NCBI GenBank assembly: GCA_023512835.1
Contig: CM042087.1
Coordinates: forward strand, 46,172,249 to 46,236,248
Direction: 5' to 3'
Source: Taxillus chinensis
Lineage: Eukaryota > Streptophyta > Magnoliopsida > Santalales > Loranthaceae
Length of the DNA stretch: 64,000 nt
The notes beneath the pieces are model-generated. The model made no database searches, was not told the origin of the DNA, and was given only the letters and a program-made list of their open reading frames with translations. Both the position numbers and the translations under genes were made by a program. Of the stretch, positions 23,392 through 35,140 are shown one piece after another; position 1 is the first letter of the stretch, and the number at the start of each line of letters is the position of its first letter.

Positions 23392-23755
23392 TGTCACGGG
23401 GTCAGCCTTTATAACAGCTTAACCCGTGCGGCACCTAGTTCCCACCCGTACGAAGGAACGCTAGGTCAGCCTAACTCGTCGCATTTGGATCGGAACCCAT
23501 CGATCCGTTGTAAAGCAATTGTGTAGGGAAGCGCTTAGCGGAAGATCGATTTAAACGAAGGCAACAAACGATTGTATTGATTGCTTGAAAGCTTTACAAC
23601 ATCACTCCCCTACATATAGATGTTAACACGTTTTTGGCTATGTCGCCAGGAGACATCATATATGATCGAAATCTAAAATCTCTACAACTTACTCTATAAG
23701 CTAAGTACAACACTTTACAAAGGGGAAATACCCCAAAATGGCCTAAGTATGCTAG
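23392..23755 (-). repeat. Chromovirus LTR (5' LTR in element orientation), truncated
   Basis: 364 bp identical, as read, to the first 364 bp of the left LTR. It stops at GTATGCTAG and lacks the terminal GATAAGCCTCGGTCCGTGACA-type end, passing straight into copy A. Confidence 0.92.
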
Positions 23756-24131
23756 AATCTCCTCGTTCCAATATTACTCTATGTTATTTATGTTAGAATA
23801 GAAAAATTAAAGTTACAATTACACATTTGATATATATATATTAGGTTGTTCGCAACAACCATAATATTAATGTTCTGGTATTCAAACATATTAATAATGT
23901 TCTTGATATTTGAATATATTAGTAATGTGTTGTAATTGTTATTCGAACAAACTAATAATATTCTATATTTGCTATTCAAACAAATTAATAATATTTTATG
24001 TTTGGTATTCAAACAAATTAAAAAAAAAAGCTTGAATTGTAGTTGACGGAGTCAAATTACAGAGTTTTTTTTAGCACCTCTTATATTTTCATCAAAATTC
24101 ATTTCAGTACTGTATAATTACAACAACGTTG
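23756..24131. repeat. Copy A of the target sequence (right), beyond the truncated LTR
   Basis: A 376-bp near-identical copy of 17895-18268, joined at its left to the broken LTR. On its right it continues into TCTTTCTCTTGG without any LTR, so AACGTTG|TCTTTCTC has the form of the uninterrupted insertion site. Confidence 0.9.
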
Positions 24132-24600
24132 TCTTTCTCTTGGATATCTATTTATTGTTTTAGAATTATAGTTTTTTAAATTATGATTTTGGTGGAGTAG
24201 AATGAGAGATTATTCCTATTTGGTTCTCTTATATTTGTTTTGAAAATAAAATTATTTTTAAAAATTATATATTCGATTTTTTGTCACTCAAATAAATTTA
24301 AATTTATCGGATATTTTTTTAAATTATATTTTTAAAAATAATACATTAAATCAGACTTTTTTTAGAAAGTAATTATATATATATATGGTTGATAATCTTT
24401 TTTTTTAAAATAACTTATAAATTAAATTACAAAAAATGAATAACATGGACTTTTCATAAATATAATTGCATCCCTCCACGAAATCATTATAAACGGAAGC
24501 CGGATCAAAAGCGTGACGTCGCCGTTTTTTTAAATTATATTTTTATCGAGTTACTTCCTTCCAGCAATATCGAACGTATCAAATTAATCGCGTTGCAGTT
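24132..24600. other. AT-rich spacer upstream of TAF15
   Basis: AT-rich with TA runs (24375-24386). It probably includes the TAF15 promoter, but no TATA box could be assigned with confidence. Confidence 0.4.
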
Positions 24601-24603
24601 GCA

Positions 24604-24638
24604 GGGAGAGAGAGGGAGTGAGGGAGAGAGAGAGAGAG
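24604..24638. promoter_or_regulatory. GA-rich tract at the TAF15 5' end
   Basis: A purine GA tract precedes AAACGTTGTAAACCCTA (an AAACCCTA telo-box-like motif). Both are common in the leaders or core promoters of plant housekeeping genes; function here is inferred. Confidence 0.45.
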
Positions 24639-24788
24639 CGGAAACGTTGTAAACCCTACGATCGATTGCGACTCCACTTCCATCTCTCCTCATTCATTCG
24701 ATCTTAAGAATTGAAGATCTCACTCATCCATTGAGGTTCCATCTTGAACTGCCCTTCATTTCTGTTTCTTCATCAATCTCTGTTTGTG

Positions 24789-24791
<3 letters not shown>

Positions 24792-24839
<48 letters not shown>
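24792..24839. repeat. (TA)n microsatellite
   Basis: A 48-bp pure TA run in the probable 5' leader or first intron region of TAF15. Likely length-polymorphic. Confidence 0.9.
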
Positions 24840-24842
<3 letters not shown>

Positions 24843-26350
24843 TGAATGATTTTGTTTGTTTGCTTGCTTGTTTATTTATGTACTTCATGTCATTTCAGTT
24901 CTCCCGATGTGGGCGCTGCAGTTTCAGGCATTATTTGTTTGTTTTCTGCTTCTTTTATTTAGATTTGCCATTTAACGTTAGTAGGTTGGTGGGTTTTTTC
25001 TTTACTGTTTTATTTTGTTTTTCTTAACACTGTCTTGTTTGAAATTGGTTGCCCAGAAAACGTGCCTATATAGGTAACCAAAACGTTCAAAATCTTTATG
25101 CATGCGTGCGTATGCATATTTGGTCTGCCATTCTGGTTCCCGTGAACATTAATGCGCCTTTTCTAAATCAATAGAGCCTCAGTCTAAAGAGCACGTGGTT
25201 AGATTTGGATTCATTTTTATTTTTTGTTTTTATTTCTTCTGCGTCCCTGTACTAGTTTGTAATTTTGCATGGGCTACATGTCTGTAAATTTTTTTCGGCA
25301 ATGCTGAAGCAGATTTAAGTTCTAGGACGGGAGATTGGGCATAGAAGATTGTGGATAATTCAATATAGTTTTTGTAGAATAAAAGATAGAAGAAAATAGG
25401 ATAGAAGAGAATAAACAGGAAGGATGGAATGTCTATCTCAGCCTAGGTCTCTTGCCCTTGTATCTCATCGTTTTGAAGCCTAATAGCTTTCAATTTTGTT
25501 AATTGGCTCAGCTTTAAATTACGAGTTCACGAACAAGCCATTTTTATTGATAAAGTAAGAAGTAAGAAACTAAACATAAAATAAGCAAAACCTAATAGGG
25601 ATTAGGATTTAGGATAAGATTCATAAGAAACTGATAGAAATGGAAAACTCTAAATATTCGAAAACTGTTAAAAAATAGAGAACTAGTAAAGACTAGTAAA
25701 GAGTCCTGATAAAATAGGAGACTTCCACACCATGAAACTTCAAGACAAAAAATGATTCGTATAAAAAATGATGGCAAGTGTTTTGGGGCCTGCTTAGAAC
25801 CAGTTCCAACTTTCAGGGTAATGGGCTGCATACCAAAAAGCTCATAGTGACTCATGTTATGCAAATGGCCAGGGGCGTTTCATTTGTGGTGCTGCTACTT
25901 CATGTCCAGAGTAGCAGCAAGCATTGTAGCCTTGTAGGAGTTTTCTGAGTGTTGGACATTGTAAAATTTTCCATACAATATAGAAAGGTGGGCCAGATAA
26001 AATTTTACACACGAACGTTTGACCTCAACTGTTCAAATACAGTCTAATAATCATTGGGACCTGCCTTTCATATCCACTTTCCCAACAGTGTAACTTATGA
26101 CCATCAATTTTCTCCCGTTGTATGATTTAATTAATATTGTAACACATTATAGCTCTGTTTTTCTTTTCTTTTCTTTGTTTTACTTTTGTAGTGAAGGAGT
26201 GGTTGTTTTGTTTATATTTCACCCCTCATTGTGCTGTAGCAAAGTAATATTTCATGTCACCATATATGGTCCTAGAATATGGGTATAAAGCTTTTGTATG
26301 AATAACACTTTGTTTTTCTTAGAGCTTGGTAGTGGTATACTTCTCTGTAC

Positions 26351-26410
26351 ATGAGAGTGGAGCACAATGGCAAACTATGCTCCTGCAAATGGCTCCGTCT
26401 ATGTTTGTAA
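26351..26410 (+). CDS. Upstream ORF overlapping the TAF15 start
   Basis: An ATG 16 bp before the TAF15 start opens a 19-codon frame in a different register, which ends at TAA 26408-26410 inside TAF15 exon 1. If the leader exon begins at the TTCTTAG acceptor near 26320, this ATG is in the mRNA and could lower main-frame initiation. It is a short frame and could be incidental. Confidence 0.35.
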   Translation: MRVEHNGKLCSCKWLRLCL

Positions 26411-29400
26411 CTTGCCTGATGGCACTGATGAAAGCATGTTAGCTGAATATTTTGGCACTATAGGGTTACTTAAGGTAGGGAGCATAATCAGGTATTATTC
26501 ATTTACATATGGTTTTAATTTTCATTCATTTTATACAAAATACATAATTGGCTTCCTTTCTTGTTCTTGATAGAAAGTTATATTTTCTCCATTATATTCC
26601 ATACATTTTATAGAAAGACAAGAGAACTGGTCGCCCCAAGATATGGTTTTATAAAGATAAAGTCACAAATGAGCCAAAGGGGGATGCTACAGTTACATAT
26701 GAGGATCCACATGCTGCATTAGCAGCAGTGGAGTGGTTCAATGACAAGGATTTCCATGGAAGTACTATTGGAGTTTTCATTGCAGAGTCCAAGGGAAAGG
26801 AAGATAACTCATATAACTCTGTGAGTCAAATAAATCGTGTTGGAAATGTAACTATGGCTGGTGACAGTGGCAGACTGGAGGAAAATACCAAAGATGTTAG
26901 TGGTAGTGAAAGAGGTAAAGATCGTGGTGATGCTGTAGGGAAAAGATGGCAGCAAGAGGGTGACTGGACATGTCCGAATACAAGGTCTGTGATATGAGAT
27001 CGGTGAGCAGCTTTTTCTTGCACTTTTATGTTCTTTGCTGTTTTACTGCATATTAGGTAATGACTGTAGTAAAAATTGTTTCCTCATTTTTAGCAGTTGT
27101 TCTAATGTGAACTTCGCTTTTCGTGGGGTTTGCAACCGGTGTGGAAGTGCTCGACCCACGGGTGCCTCTGGGGGTGGTGCTGGAGCTGGAGGTCGTGGAA
27201 AGGGGCGTGATGGCAGTGATTCTACTGGTCTTTCTCGTCCAGGTGCTGGAGCTGGACCTACTGGTGGGCTCTTTGGACCAAATGATTGGCCTTGTCCAAT
27301 GTAAGACTACACTTTATGCAGCTATTTGTGAGTTCTAAATAAAAATTTAAAAAGGCGAGAGTAATTAATAATAAGAATGATGACAATTTATTTAAATTTC
27401 ATTTGATCAGCTTTCTCCTGGAATTGTTGATAGAATTATGAAATTGTTGGTTCATTGATTGTGTTGGTCTGTTCTATGTTTTATTTAGTTATTGAACTTG
27501 TTTTTTAACAACCAAGGGCTTGTTTACTTTTACTTAATAATAGCCTCTTAAATTAGATCGGATTGATTTGGTAAGTTAAAAAGGAAAGTTTGAGTGTTTT
27601 TTTTTTAAAAGCATAACGTGTTGAATGTCACTGCTTCAGCATAAATTTGCTTGCTGAATTTATTGGCTTTAATTTTCGGTGACATTATTGCTTTTCTATC
27701 CTTATTTCTTTATTCTTTCACCATTATGTAGCAGTTAAATAGGGATACAAATTTAAAAATTGATTCATTCATATATGTTAGCAAATGTATAAATAAACTC
27801 ATAAAAATTCAGTATTGAACTTTTATTCATACATGGTTTTAGATTTCAGTCCTTAATATATATAAAAAAGTAAACAGCCCCTTACGTTTGATGAATAGAT
27901 TTTTCCAATATTTATATAATTATATATAATACTATTCTCATTACCATGGCAGCATGACTGCCACTATGGATTGAATGAGTTCCTTTTTACATCTTCCCCA
28001 CCTCTCTCTACTTTGCTTCTCTATCTCTCATCTCTTTGAGACAAATCCACTCATGCTGTTGACTTTTTTTTTCCGTATCCATGTTTAGTTTAAACTTGTA
28101 TAGAATAGTGGCTTTTGTTGTGATCTTTTGTCATTTAGCTCCAATATTGTTTCAGAACAAATATTACTCATGCTTGATATGTATGTGTTCTTATTACATT
28201 ACCATATTGTTGGAAAGCACCCACTAAACCCTATGATTTTTTATAAACTTTACGATGCTGTTTGGCATTGCATTTCTGTTTTCTTCTTGTTCCTTCTCAC
28301 AATAATTTTTTTCTTTTGGGTATTAGGTGTGGAAATATCAATTGGGCAAAGCGCCTAAAATGCAATATTTGTAATACCAACAAACCTGGTCATAGTGAGG
28401 GTGGTGTAAGGTAATTTTATAATTTTGCATAGCTTGTATTATTGTACTAAGTGATGATATCTGTATCTCCCTTAGGGGGTTGTGAAAGCTGTTTCTTTGT
28501 AAAAATAAAATGTTTTATCTTCATTTGGTAATGGAGTAATCCTCTTAAATTAATGAATTACTGTTGGTAAATCTCTTCTTGGAGTTTTCTTACATTATGA
28601 TCAATGGAATTATGCATTTCTTTGACACCCTTTCATCAAAATTTCACTGGTCAAACTTTTGACTTATAATTTTGTTTTGAACTGTAAGTTTCATTGTCTT
28701 GTTTTGCTACTATTTTTCTCTTTTACAAGATGTATGGGGTAGTTATGGCAGGATCCTTGCATAAAAGTAATTATTAACTGAGAGCCCTTCTTTGTCTATA
28801 TTACAAATAAATTCAAAGAGAAATGAATGTCGCTGCAATTTTGAAATTTTGTGATTTTAATATCTTTTATATATGTAAGTTATAGCTTAAAAATACCATC
28901 TTATCATAAGTTTAACTTCCATTGTAAGTGTTTTATACTTTTATGGGTGATGATGGTCCTCATCAAGCATTGCCATCGGTAAAGCTATGTGGGAAGGAGG
29001 AGACTGTAAGTCAGCTTGTTGGGCTAATTACATTTTTTGGAGATTTCAAACTCAAATTGTTTTGCTAATTGAAATTTGATCTAGAGTGGCACGAGCTTTG
29101 GTATTATTATATGCCTGAAAAACTTTACAGGTTAATGAACCCTGACAGTAAGCCCAACCAAAAGAATAGATGAAGAAGGGCGAGTGAGAAAAAGATTACA
29201 GACCACATAAATCTAGAGTTGTTTTTATAAACAATGATAAATTTGTAGTCATCTCTAAAATTTGTAGGTATAGTTTTTGTTTGTTTTTTGTGCTGTTTCT
29301 TACACTAGATTTGTTTGCATCTTGTGTTGTTTGTTCACTGTGAAATTAAAGATAACTTTGAACTTTTAAGTTCTATGGATGGCACAGTTGGAGAGATTTT

Positions 29401-32245
29401 AATCAAAGTAATATGACAAATATTTGGCTTAATATTGGAAGAAGGTATGAATGAAATGAATTGGAAAAAGGCAATGTTGTGTAGCAAAGTGCCTTTAAAA
29501 TTGATTCAACGTCATATTGCTTAACTAATATACTGTACTTTTGAAGCTCTTCATATTGTTGGCAATTAACTTTTAGGGCCATATTCTATGTATTTTATTT
29601 CCAATGGTTAGATTTTGCTTCTCGTTTTCACTTAAACAATGAATTTCCAATGTAATTTGTTTTCCCCGTGTTATGCACAAGCAAGTAAGAAGGCATGAAC
29701 TCATTGTTTGGTGCCTCTCCTTCACATATTTATGTGTAATGTAGATTACCTGGCTCCCTTTTGAGTGCATCCTATATTACCTACCCTATGACTTTTGTTC
29801 AAGTGACTTAGTGGGTGGCTGTTTCTTGTTATCTTAAAAGAAAAGAATCACTATTGAACCACTGTTAATGTTAGATTGGTTTTCAATGTTTTATAGAGGT
29901 GGGCGTGGTGGAGGTTACAAAGAGCTTGATGAAGAAGAACTAGAGGAAACAAAGCGACGTCGACGGGAGGTTGAAGTAAGTGTCTATAGTGTCAGTATCA
30001 TCTGAAATTGTATAGATTATTCTGATAATAGCCAAAGTTATTTTGTCATTTGTTTACAGGATGATGGTGAGTTGTATGATGAGTTTGGCAATCTGAAGAA
30101 GAAATTCCGTGCTAAAACCCAGCAAGCTGAAACCAGGAAGGGGCTTCAAGGTGCTGGACGTGCGGGATGGAAGGTTGAGGAACTAGGTAGTGTTTGCATT
30201 ATTTTTGTAGGGAACGTTTGTTTTAGTTAATACAAGCAACAGGTCCATTTCCATTCATGGAGCTGTTTGAAAATTGATTAGGGATGACAACTTATTGTTT
30301 ATAATGCATATTGAAAGTTAAGAACACCTTGAATTTGTGGAGCTGCATTGTTCCCAAATCAAAGTATGTGTACCCTAGAATGGCTTGCAATCATATCCAT
30401 GTAATGCTATGATTGTGTGAGCCTAAAAAAGGGTGTACCCAGTATTGAAGCTCCCACATTGTGGGGTACCCAGTTTTGCAGAGAGGCTGATTTGAACCCA
30501 CGGCCTTCAACGCACACTGGAGCGACTCCACCAATGTGCCAGGCTTGCACTTCAACCTGTATTCTAAATATATTATGTTTTATTTCATGCTAACCACCAA
30601 ACAACGAAGAAGGAAAGAAAAGAAACCACTCAAATAAAAAAGGAGATTACAGGCAGACACAGCAACTATCAAGAAAATGATCAACTTTCTATAACATGGT
30701 TTTGGAGCTTCAGTTTTGAGCTCCTCTGTTCTACAATTAAATTGTGTGTACCCTAGAATGGCTTGGGATTATGCCATTGTTGGTATGTGTTGCTATAGTA
30801 GAATGAGCTTGATGGTTAAATCCTGGCTGTTTTATTTCATTCATATACTAATATATTTAGCCACCCAACAACCAAAAGAAGAGAGTCACATATAGTAAAG
30901 ACGAGAAAATACAGGTAGACAACATGCCAACAACAAAAAACGAAATGGACAAGCCTTCTATAACATGATGCTCTGAAAACAGTAGCAGCAAAACTTCAAG
31001 CAGTTACTTATTACTTATTAGGCTATTGAGCGGAGAGAGTATAAAAGTCTTCAAATTAAAGATAAGCTCCTCAACTTCTTCATCTATAGCATGCCTTATA
31101 GAAGTGAGTGCATTTTTTTTATTATTTTCGCTAAATATTGCAGTTGAAATCCTTGACTTTGATTTTAATGTGTCCCTCTGGTTGGTTCCTGGAGCTCCAC
31201 AAACACCCCCTTATATCAATATCCTTTTCATGAGGTTTTTGATGCGACCATTGTTTCATCAGTGTTCTCAATTGCTCTATTTTCAATAAAAAAATGCGGC
31301 AACTTTTTTTTCCCCACACATCATGATTATTGCACCTTTGTAATGTAGCCTACATGATACAGATCATTTAGCTGTTGCATCACCAGAATACCATTACTTT
31401 CCAAAGAAGTTTCACTATATGCAACTCAATCTAGGACCAAACTTGCTGGCAGCCTAGCCTTGCTCTAATTAATTGGGTCCAAGGAGTTGTCTGGTACAGT
31501 AGATGCCTGTTAAAGACGAAGTTTTAATGCTTCTCTCGTGTATATTAATTATGTTTGACTGTTTGTTAAGGGTAGAGGACCACCCCCCCTTCTTTTAGTA
31601 TTGAGTTTGCGTAGTTAATGGTGGTGATAATATGATTTTTTCCTCCTTTTTTTTGTCATAGTGTTCAACATAACTGAACAGCAACGTGGATTCAATTTTT
31701 GCAAAAATCCTTCTGTAAAACCCTTATCCTTTTCATGGTATTTTGTTATACGGTTGCTCCATATTCTGCCCAATGAGTCTCCAATATAAAAAAACTGTGT
31801 GCTATGGGGTCCTGTAGTATTACAGTTTAAATTCCTAAATGTGTTTGAAAATCTCGAGTGGTTTATTTTATTGGAGTGTCTTCAAAATAGATTGGGTAAG
31901 GGTTCTTTGTTTGTGATTGTTGCAATAATCTATTCCTGGTTGATTTTTAAAATTTTTTTATGACGCTTTGGTTTGTTCTCTATTTTATGGGGTTGATTTA
32001 TTCTGTTTACAAATGCTGATCTGGCAGGCGTGGCTGATAGAGATGGTAGAGAAAGAATTAGAGATAGAGTAAGGGAATATGATCATAGAGAGAGCAGCAG
32101 GAACAGGGGACAAAATGATAGGGAGAGGCGTCGAAGCAGAAGCAGAAGCAGAGAGAGAGACAGGGGAAAAGATAGGGACCACGACTATGGTTATTATTAT
32201 CGAGACAGTGATCACAGGCGAGACAGGGAACGTCATCGGGACTGA
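26367..32245 (+). CDS. TAF15: TFIID subunit TAF15-like RNA-binding protein
   Basis: TAF15 is a FUS/TLS-like RNA-binding subunit associated with the general transcription factor TFIID. Eight coding exons join in phase: 26367-26474, 26614-26984, 27094-27300, 28327-28410, 29897-29975, 30060-30186, 32028-32245 (seven listed splice blocks after an untranslated leader exon), giving 397 residues. Residues ~10-95 are an RRM (SVYVCNLPDGTDESMLAEYF as RNP2; GDATVTYEDPHAALAAVEWF near RNP1). Two RanBP2-type zinc fingers follow: WTCPN...SNVNFAFRGVCNRC and WPCPMCGNINWAKRLKCNIC. Between them lies a Gly-rich linker. Then come GGRGGGYKELDEEELEETKR and DDGELYDEFGNLKKKFR, and a C-terminal Arg/Ser/Asp-rich tail. 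All are features of plant TAF15. The 5' leader appears to be spliced, with a non-coding exon near 24600-24750. No lesion was seen. Confidence 0.93.
30187..32027 (+). other. TAF15 last intron with tandem duplication
   Basis: Two diverged copies of a ~250-350-bp segment lie in tandem: about 30362-30710 and 30742-30985. Both begin GTGTACCCTAGAATGGCTTG and both end near CTTTCTATAACATG / CTTCTATAACATG. The first copy is longer because a SINE sits inside it. The remainder of the intron shows nothing recognisable. Confidence 0.65.
30424..30552 (-). mobile_element. tRNA-derived SINE (Au-like)
   Basis: Read on the minus strand it has an A-box-like TGGCACATTGGTGGAG, a B box GTGGGTTCAAATC, then CAGCCTCTCTGCAAAA and GGGTACACCCTTTTTT at the tail. 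The CCTCTCTGCAAAA block and the GGGT..CCCTTTTT end are hallmarks of the widespread Au-type plant SINEs. It interrupts one copy of a tandem duplication in the TAF15 intron. Confidence 0.75.
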
Positions 32246-34050
32246 TACATACTCGTAAAAGGCTTTGTCTTGTCATTGCTGCTGCCTTGAGTTTTGCCAT
32301 CTCTTGGGACTTCACTTCATTATGTTGTTTATCACTCAACTTGAAGGTAGCTTTTGTGGATTAGCACCCGATTTGATCTAACAATTTTGCCAAAATAACG
32401 TGTTATAGCCCGACCCGACCAAACGTTGATCTTGGCCTGCAGGGCTCTTGTCTTGCAGTTTTCAATGTTTCGTGCAACAAAGAGCTGTTGCTATGTTCTT
32501 CACAGTTCACATAGGTTGTTTGATGGATGTGTCGTACAACTCAAATATTTCGAGTTCATTGATTTTAGCTAAATTTGGTCGGTGGCTGGCAGTCTCATGT
32601 GGTTTCAAGATTCTTTTGTATACTGTTCAGCTGGGCCATTTTTCTCTGATCACAGGCGGTTTTATATTGTCATACATTTTTAGACCGACATTTGTCAACA
32701 AAAAAGATTCGTCTGGCAATGAGTTATCAAATTTTTCTGACGGCATGCGGCAAAAAATTAGCTCTTTTTTTGTCTGATGTAACAAAAAGACGAGGCATTT
32801 GATTTTTAGTTTTATAAAATATTAATTATTTATCTGACGCATTTTATTTTTATCTGGGTAAATACGTGGCGTGTTAGCAAAAAAACAGTTTACATTCTTA
32901 TAAAAATATTTTAGACATTCCAGGTAGTTTGTCACACTAAAAAGTAAAAACACTATACTCAGTTATCATTAATAAAAAAACATGAAAAAAGGTGTTGTCG
33001 GTTTTTTTTTTTTTTGATTTTTTCTTTTTCTTTTTTAGTTTCATGACTTTATTTAATTAAAGTTTGAACTTGAATATGACTTGAATTCGTAAAATAAAAT
33101 AAAATTGTTTGGTAAGAAAAAAGATTGTCTGGAAATGGATGATCGAATTTTGGTGACAGCATGGTTTTTATAGTCACGAAACAAAATATTAATCTCAGCA
33201 CATTGTATTACATATATATAAATAACCTTTAAAACCATATATTTAGAGCCCGTATCTCTAATTGCAATTTTTGTAGAGTTTGAAGAGAAATTTAATAATA
33301 GTAATTTAAAACTTTATTTTAATAAAAAAATTAATATTATAAGCAATACTCTTTTAAATTTAATGTTTAATATTTTCTCTTTACTTTTTAAATAATTATA
33401 TTTTCTTCCCTCTTATTTTATTTTTTATTTTTTCTTTCCTACTTTCTCTTTACTATTTTATTTGAAAAATAATATTTTAATTAAATAGTAAAAGTAAATT
33501 ATTAGAATAAAAAATTTAAAGTTTGCTATTATTAAAATAACATATTTTTTTGATTATTTTGAAAAATATAATTGGTTTAGTGAAAAAAATTGTCTTAATC
33601 TTAAAAAAAATCTTATCCCTTTCTCAAAGGAGTATTGATTTTTACTGGCTGATTTAATCAGAGTACTCACAATGAAATAACTAAATGTTTTAACAAATTT
33701 GCCTACATAAAATAATATTAGCTAGAAATTTCATTTGAAATATGTATATTGATTAAAAACTTTATTAAATATCAAACTTTGATGTATTAATTAGTCAAAT
33801 TTAACTAGTTGATGCCTCAAAATTTAAAATTTAATAAAATTTTAAGTCAACAAATATATTTCAAGTGAAATTTATGACTAATATTAGGATTGGGTAAATT
33901 CTAATATTATGACTAATTAATAGACAGGGACAGTCAATTCGGACTTAATTTATGACTAATTAATCCAGCAGTGGGACAAATTTATTTTTAAGTGAAATAA
34001 TCTATATTGAGCTAGGCGGGCCTCTAATTATGTTTACGCTGCGTATTAAC
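32246..34050. other. TAF15 3' UTR and AT-rich spacer
   Basis: The first few hundred bases are the likely 3' UTR. Beyond about 32800 the DNA is very AT-rich. The part about 33240-33560 starts AGAGCCCGTATCTCTAATTG and has T-rich/A-rich halves like a small non-autonomous element. No gene was seen. Confidence 0.45.
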
Positions 34051-34490
34051 TGGATTAAGTAACGCTGGATTATGTGGAACGGCCAACAGCCGGTCTGCCG
34101 ATCGACTCGGGGTGTGGACCGATGCGGATTGAGGCGGCGGCCCAAGCCTGGGCTCTCGTTATGCCGGCGGAGATGTCGCCGCCTTGATCGCGGAAAGCAG
34201 CGCGCGCCACAAGGAGTGCTCCGGCACCTGCGCGCTCCGGGCAACGGCTTGCAGGCTCCCCATTCGACCCGTCTTGAAACACGGACCAAGGAGTCTGACA
34301 TGTGTGCGAGTCAACGGGCGATTAAACCCGTAAGGCGAAAGGAAGCTGATTGGCGGGGGACGGACTGGGAACGGATCCCTCGGGGGCCTTCCCTGAGCAG
34401 CGAACAGCCAGCTCAGAACTGGTACAGATAAGGGGAATCCGACTGTTTAATTAAAATAAAGCATTGCGACGGTCCCTGCAGATGCTAACG

Positions 34491-34521
<31 letters not shown>

Positions 34522-34540
34522 GAAAGTAAAAAAATTCAAC

Positions 34541-34574
<34 letters not shown>

Positions 34575-34597
34575 TTCTTAAAGTAGCCAAATGCCTT

Positions 34598-34641
<44 letters not shown>

Positions 34642-34651
34642 ACTATCCCTG

Positions 34652-34692
<41 letters not shown>

Positions 34693-34699
34693 CAGAATC

Positions 34700-34739
<40 letters not shown>

Positions 34740-35140
34740 ACTTTGTAAAATGACTTGAGAGGTGTAGTATAAGTGGGAGCCGGAAACGGCGAAAGTGAAA
34801 TACCACTACTTTTAACGTTATTTTACTAGGGGGTGCACCCGCTAGGGAATCCCGCCAATCAGCTTCTTTTTGCTTTACGGGTTTAATCGCCCGTTGACTC
34901 GCACACATGTCAGACTCCTTGGTCCGTGTTTCAAGACGGGTCGAATGGGGAGGCGTTACTTAATTAGATAAATATAGCTCAATATATTTATGCAGTGGGA
35001 CGGGCCAACAAATTAATATAGCTCAATATATTTATTGAGCTCAATATAGCTCAATAGCAGTGGGACAAATTAATACGCAGCGTTATTTAATTAGAGTCGT
35101 TACTTAATATAGATAAATTTATTGAATGATTATTTCACTT
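33955..35140. repeat. Inverted AT-rich flanks around the rDNA fragments
   Basis: Short motifs on the left recur inverted on the right: GTGAAATAATCTATATTGAG near 33995 versus the complement of TTATTTCACTTTG near 35130; ACGCTGCGTATTAA at 34036 versus TTAATACGCAGCGT near 35070; GGATTAAGTAACGC near 34053 versus GGCGTTACTTAATTAG at 34952. On the right, AATATAGCTCAATATATTTAT occurs twice and GCAGTGGGAC recurs. Together they make a foldback-like unit around the rDNA. Confidence 0.65.
34095..34951. pseudogene. Rearranged 25S rRNA gene fragments
   Basis: Three pieces of nuclear 25S rDNA are joined. Piece 1 (about 34095-34357, +) includes GATCGACTCGGGGTGTGGAC and GAAACACGGACCAAGGAGTC, from the first third of 25S. 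Piece 2 (about 34357-34826, +) includes GGAATCCGACTGTTTAATTA, GGTAAACGGCGGGAGTAACT and TAGTCCGACTTTGTAAAATG, from a region more than 1 kb further on, so the middle is missing. Piece 3 (34827-34951, minus) is a reversed copy of the piece 1 region and extends beyond the piece 1 breakpoint (GCGGGATTCCCTAGC on the minus strand). Several bases differ from highly conserved 25S positions (GATTAAACCCG for GAGTAAACCCG), so it is not a working rRNA gene. Confidence 0.9.

Larger units (their letters stand above)
18269..23755 (-). mobile_element. Ty3/gypsy chromovirus LTR retrotransposon, 5' LTR truncated
   Basis: The element lies on the minus strand. Left LTR: 18269-18653 (385 bp, TGTCACGG...CCGTGACA). 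Right LTR: 23392-23755, the same sequence lacking its last 21 bp. The primer binding site, complementary to initiator tRNA-Met (TGGTATCAGAGCC), is at 23377-23389. A polypurine tract (complement of TTCTCCCCCACCC) adjoins the left LTR at 18654. Gag and pol fill the interior; order gag-PR-RT-RH-IN-chromodomain defines a Ty3/gypsy chromovirus. Over their shared 364 bp the LTRs look identical, which suggests a recent insertion, yet pol is broken by several one-base indels. The right flank is copy A again instead of the expected short target duplication. Confidence 0.95.

Noticed and set aside
32058..32339. Minus-strand ORFs opposite the TAF15 tail.
   Set aside because: The plus-strand Arg/Ser/Asp-rich tail of TAF15 is continuous with the upstream exons and conserved in the family.
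34002..34431. Open frames of 99 and 119 codons over the GC-rich block.
   Set aside because: They are shadows over 25S rDNA sequence and not protein-coding.
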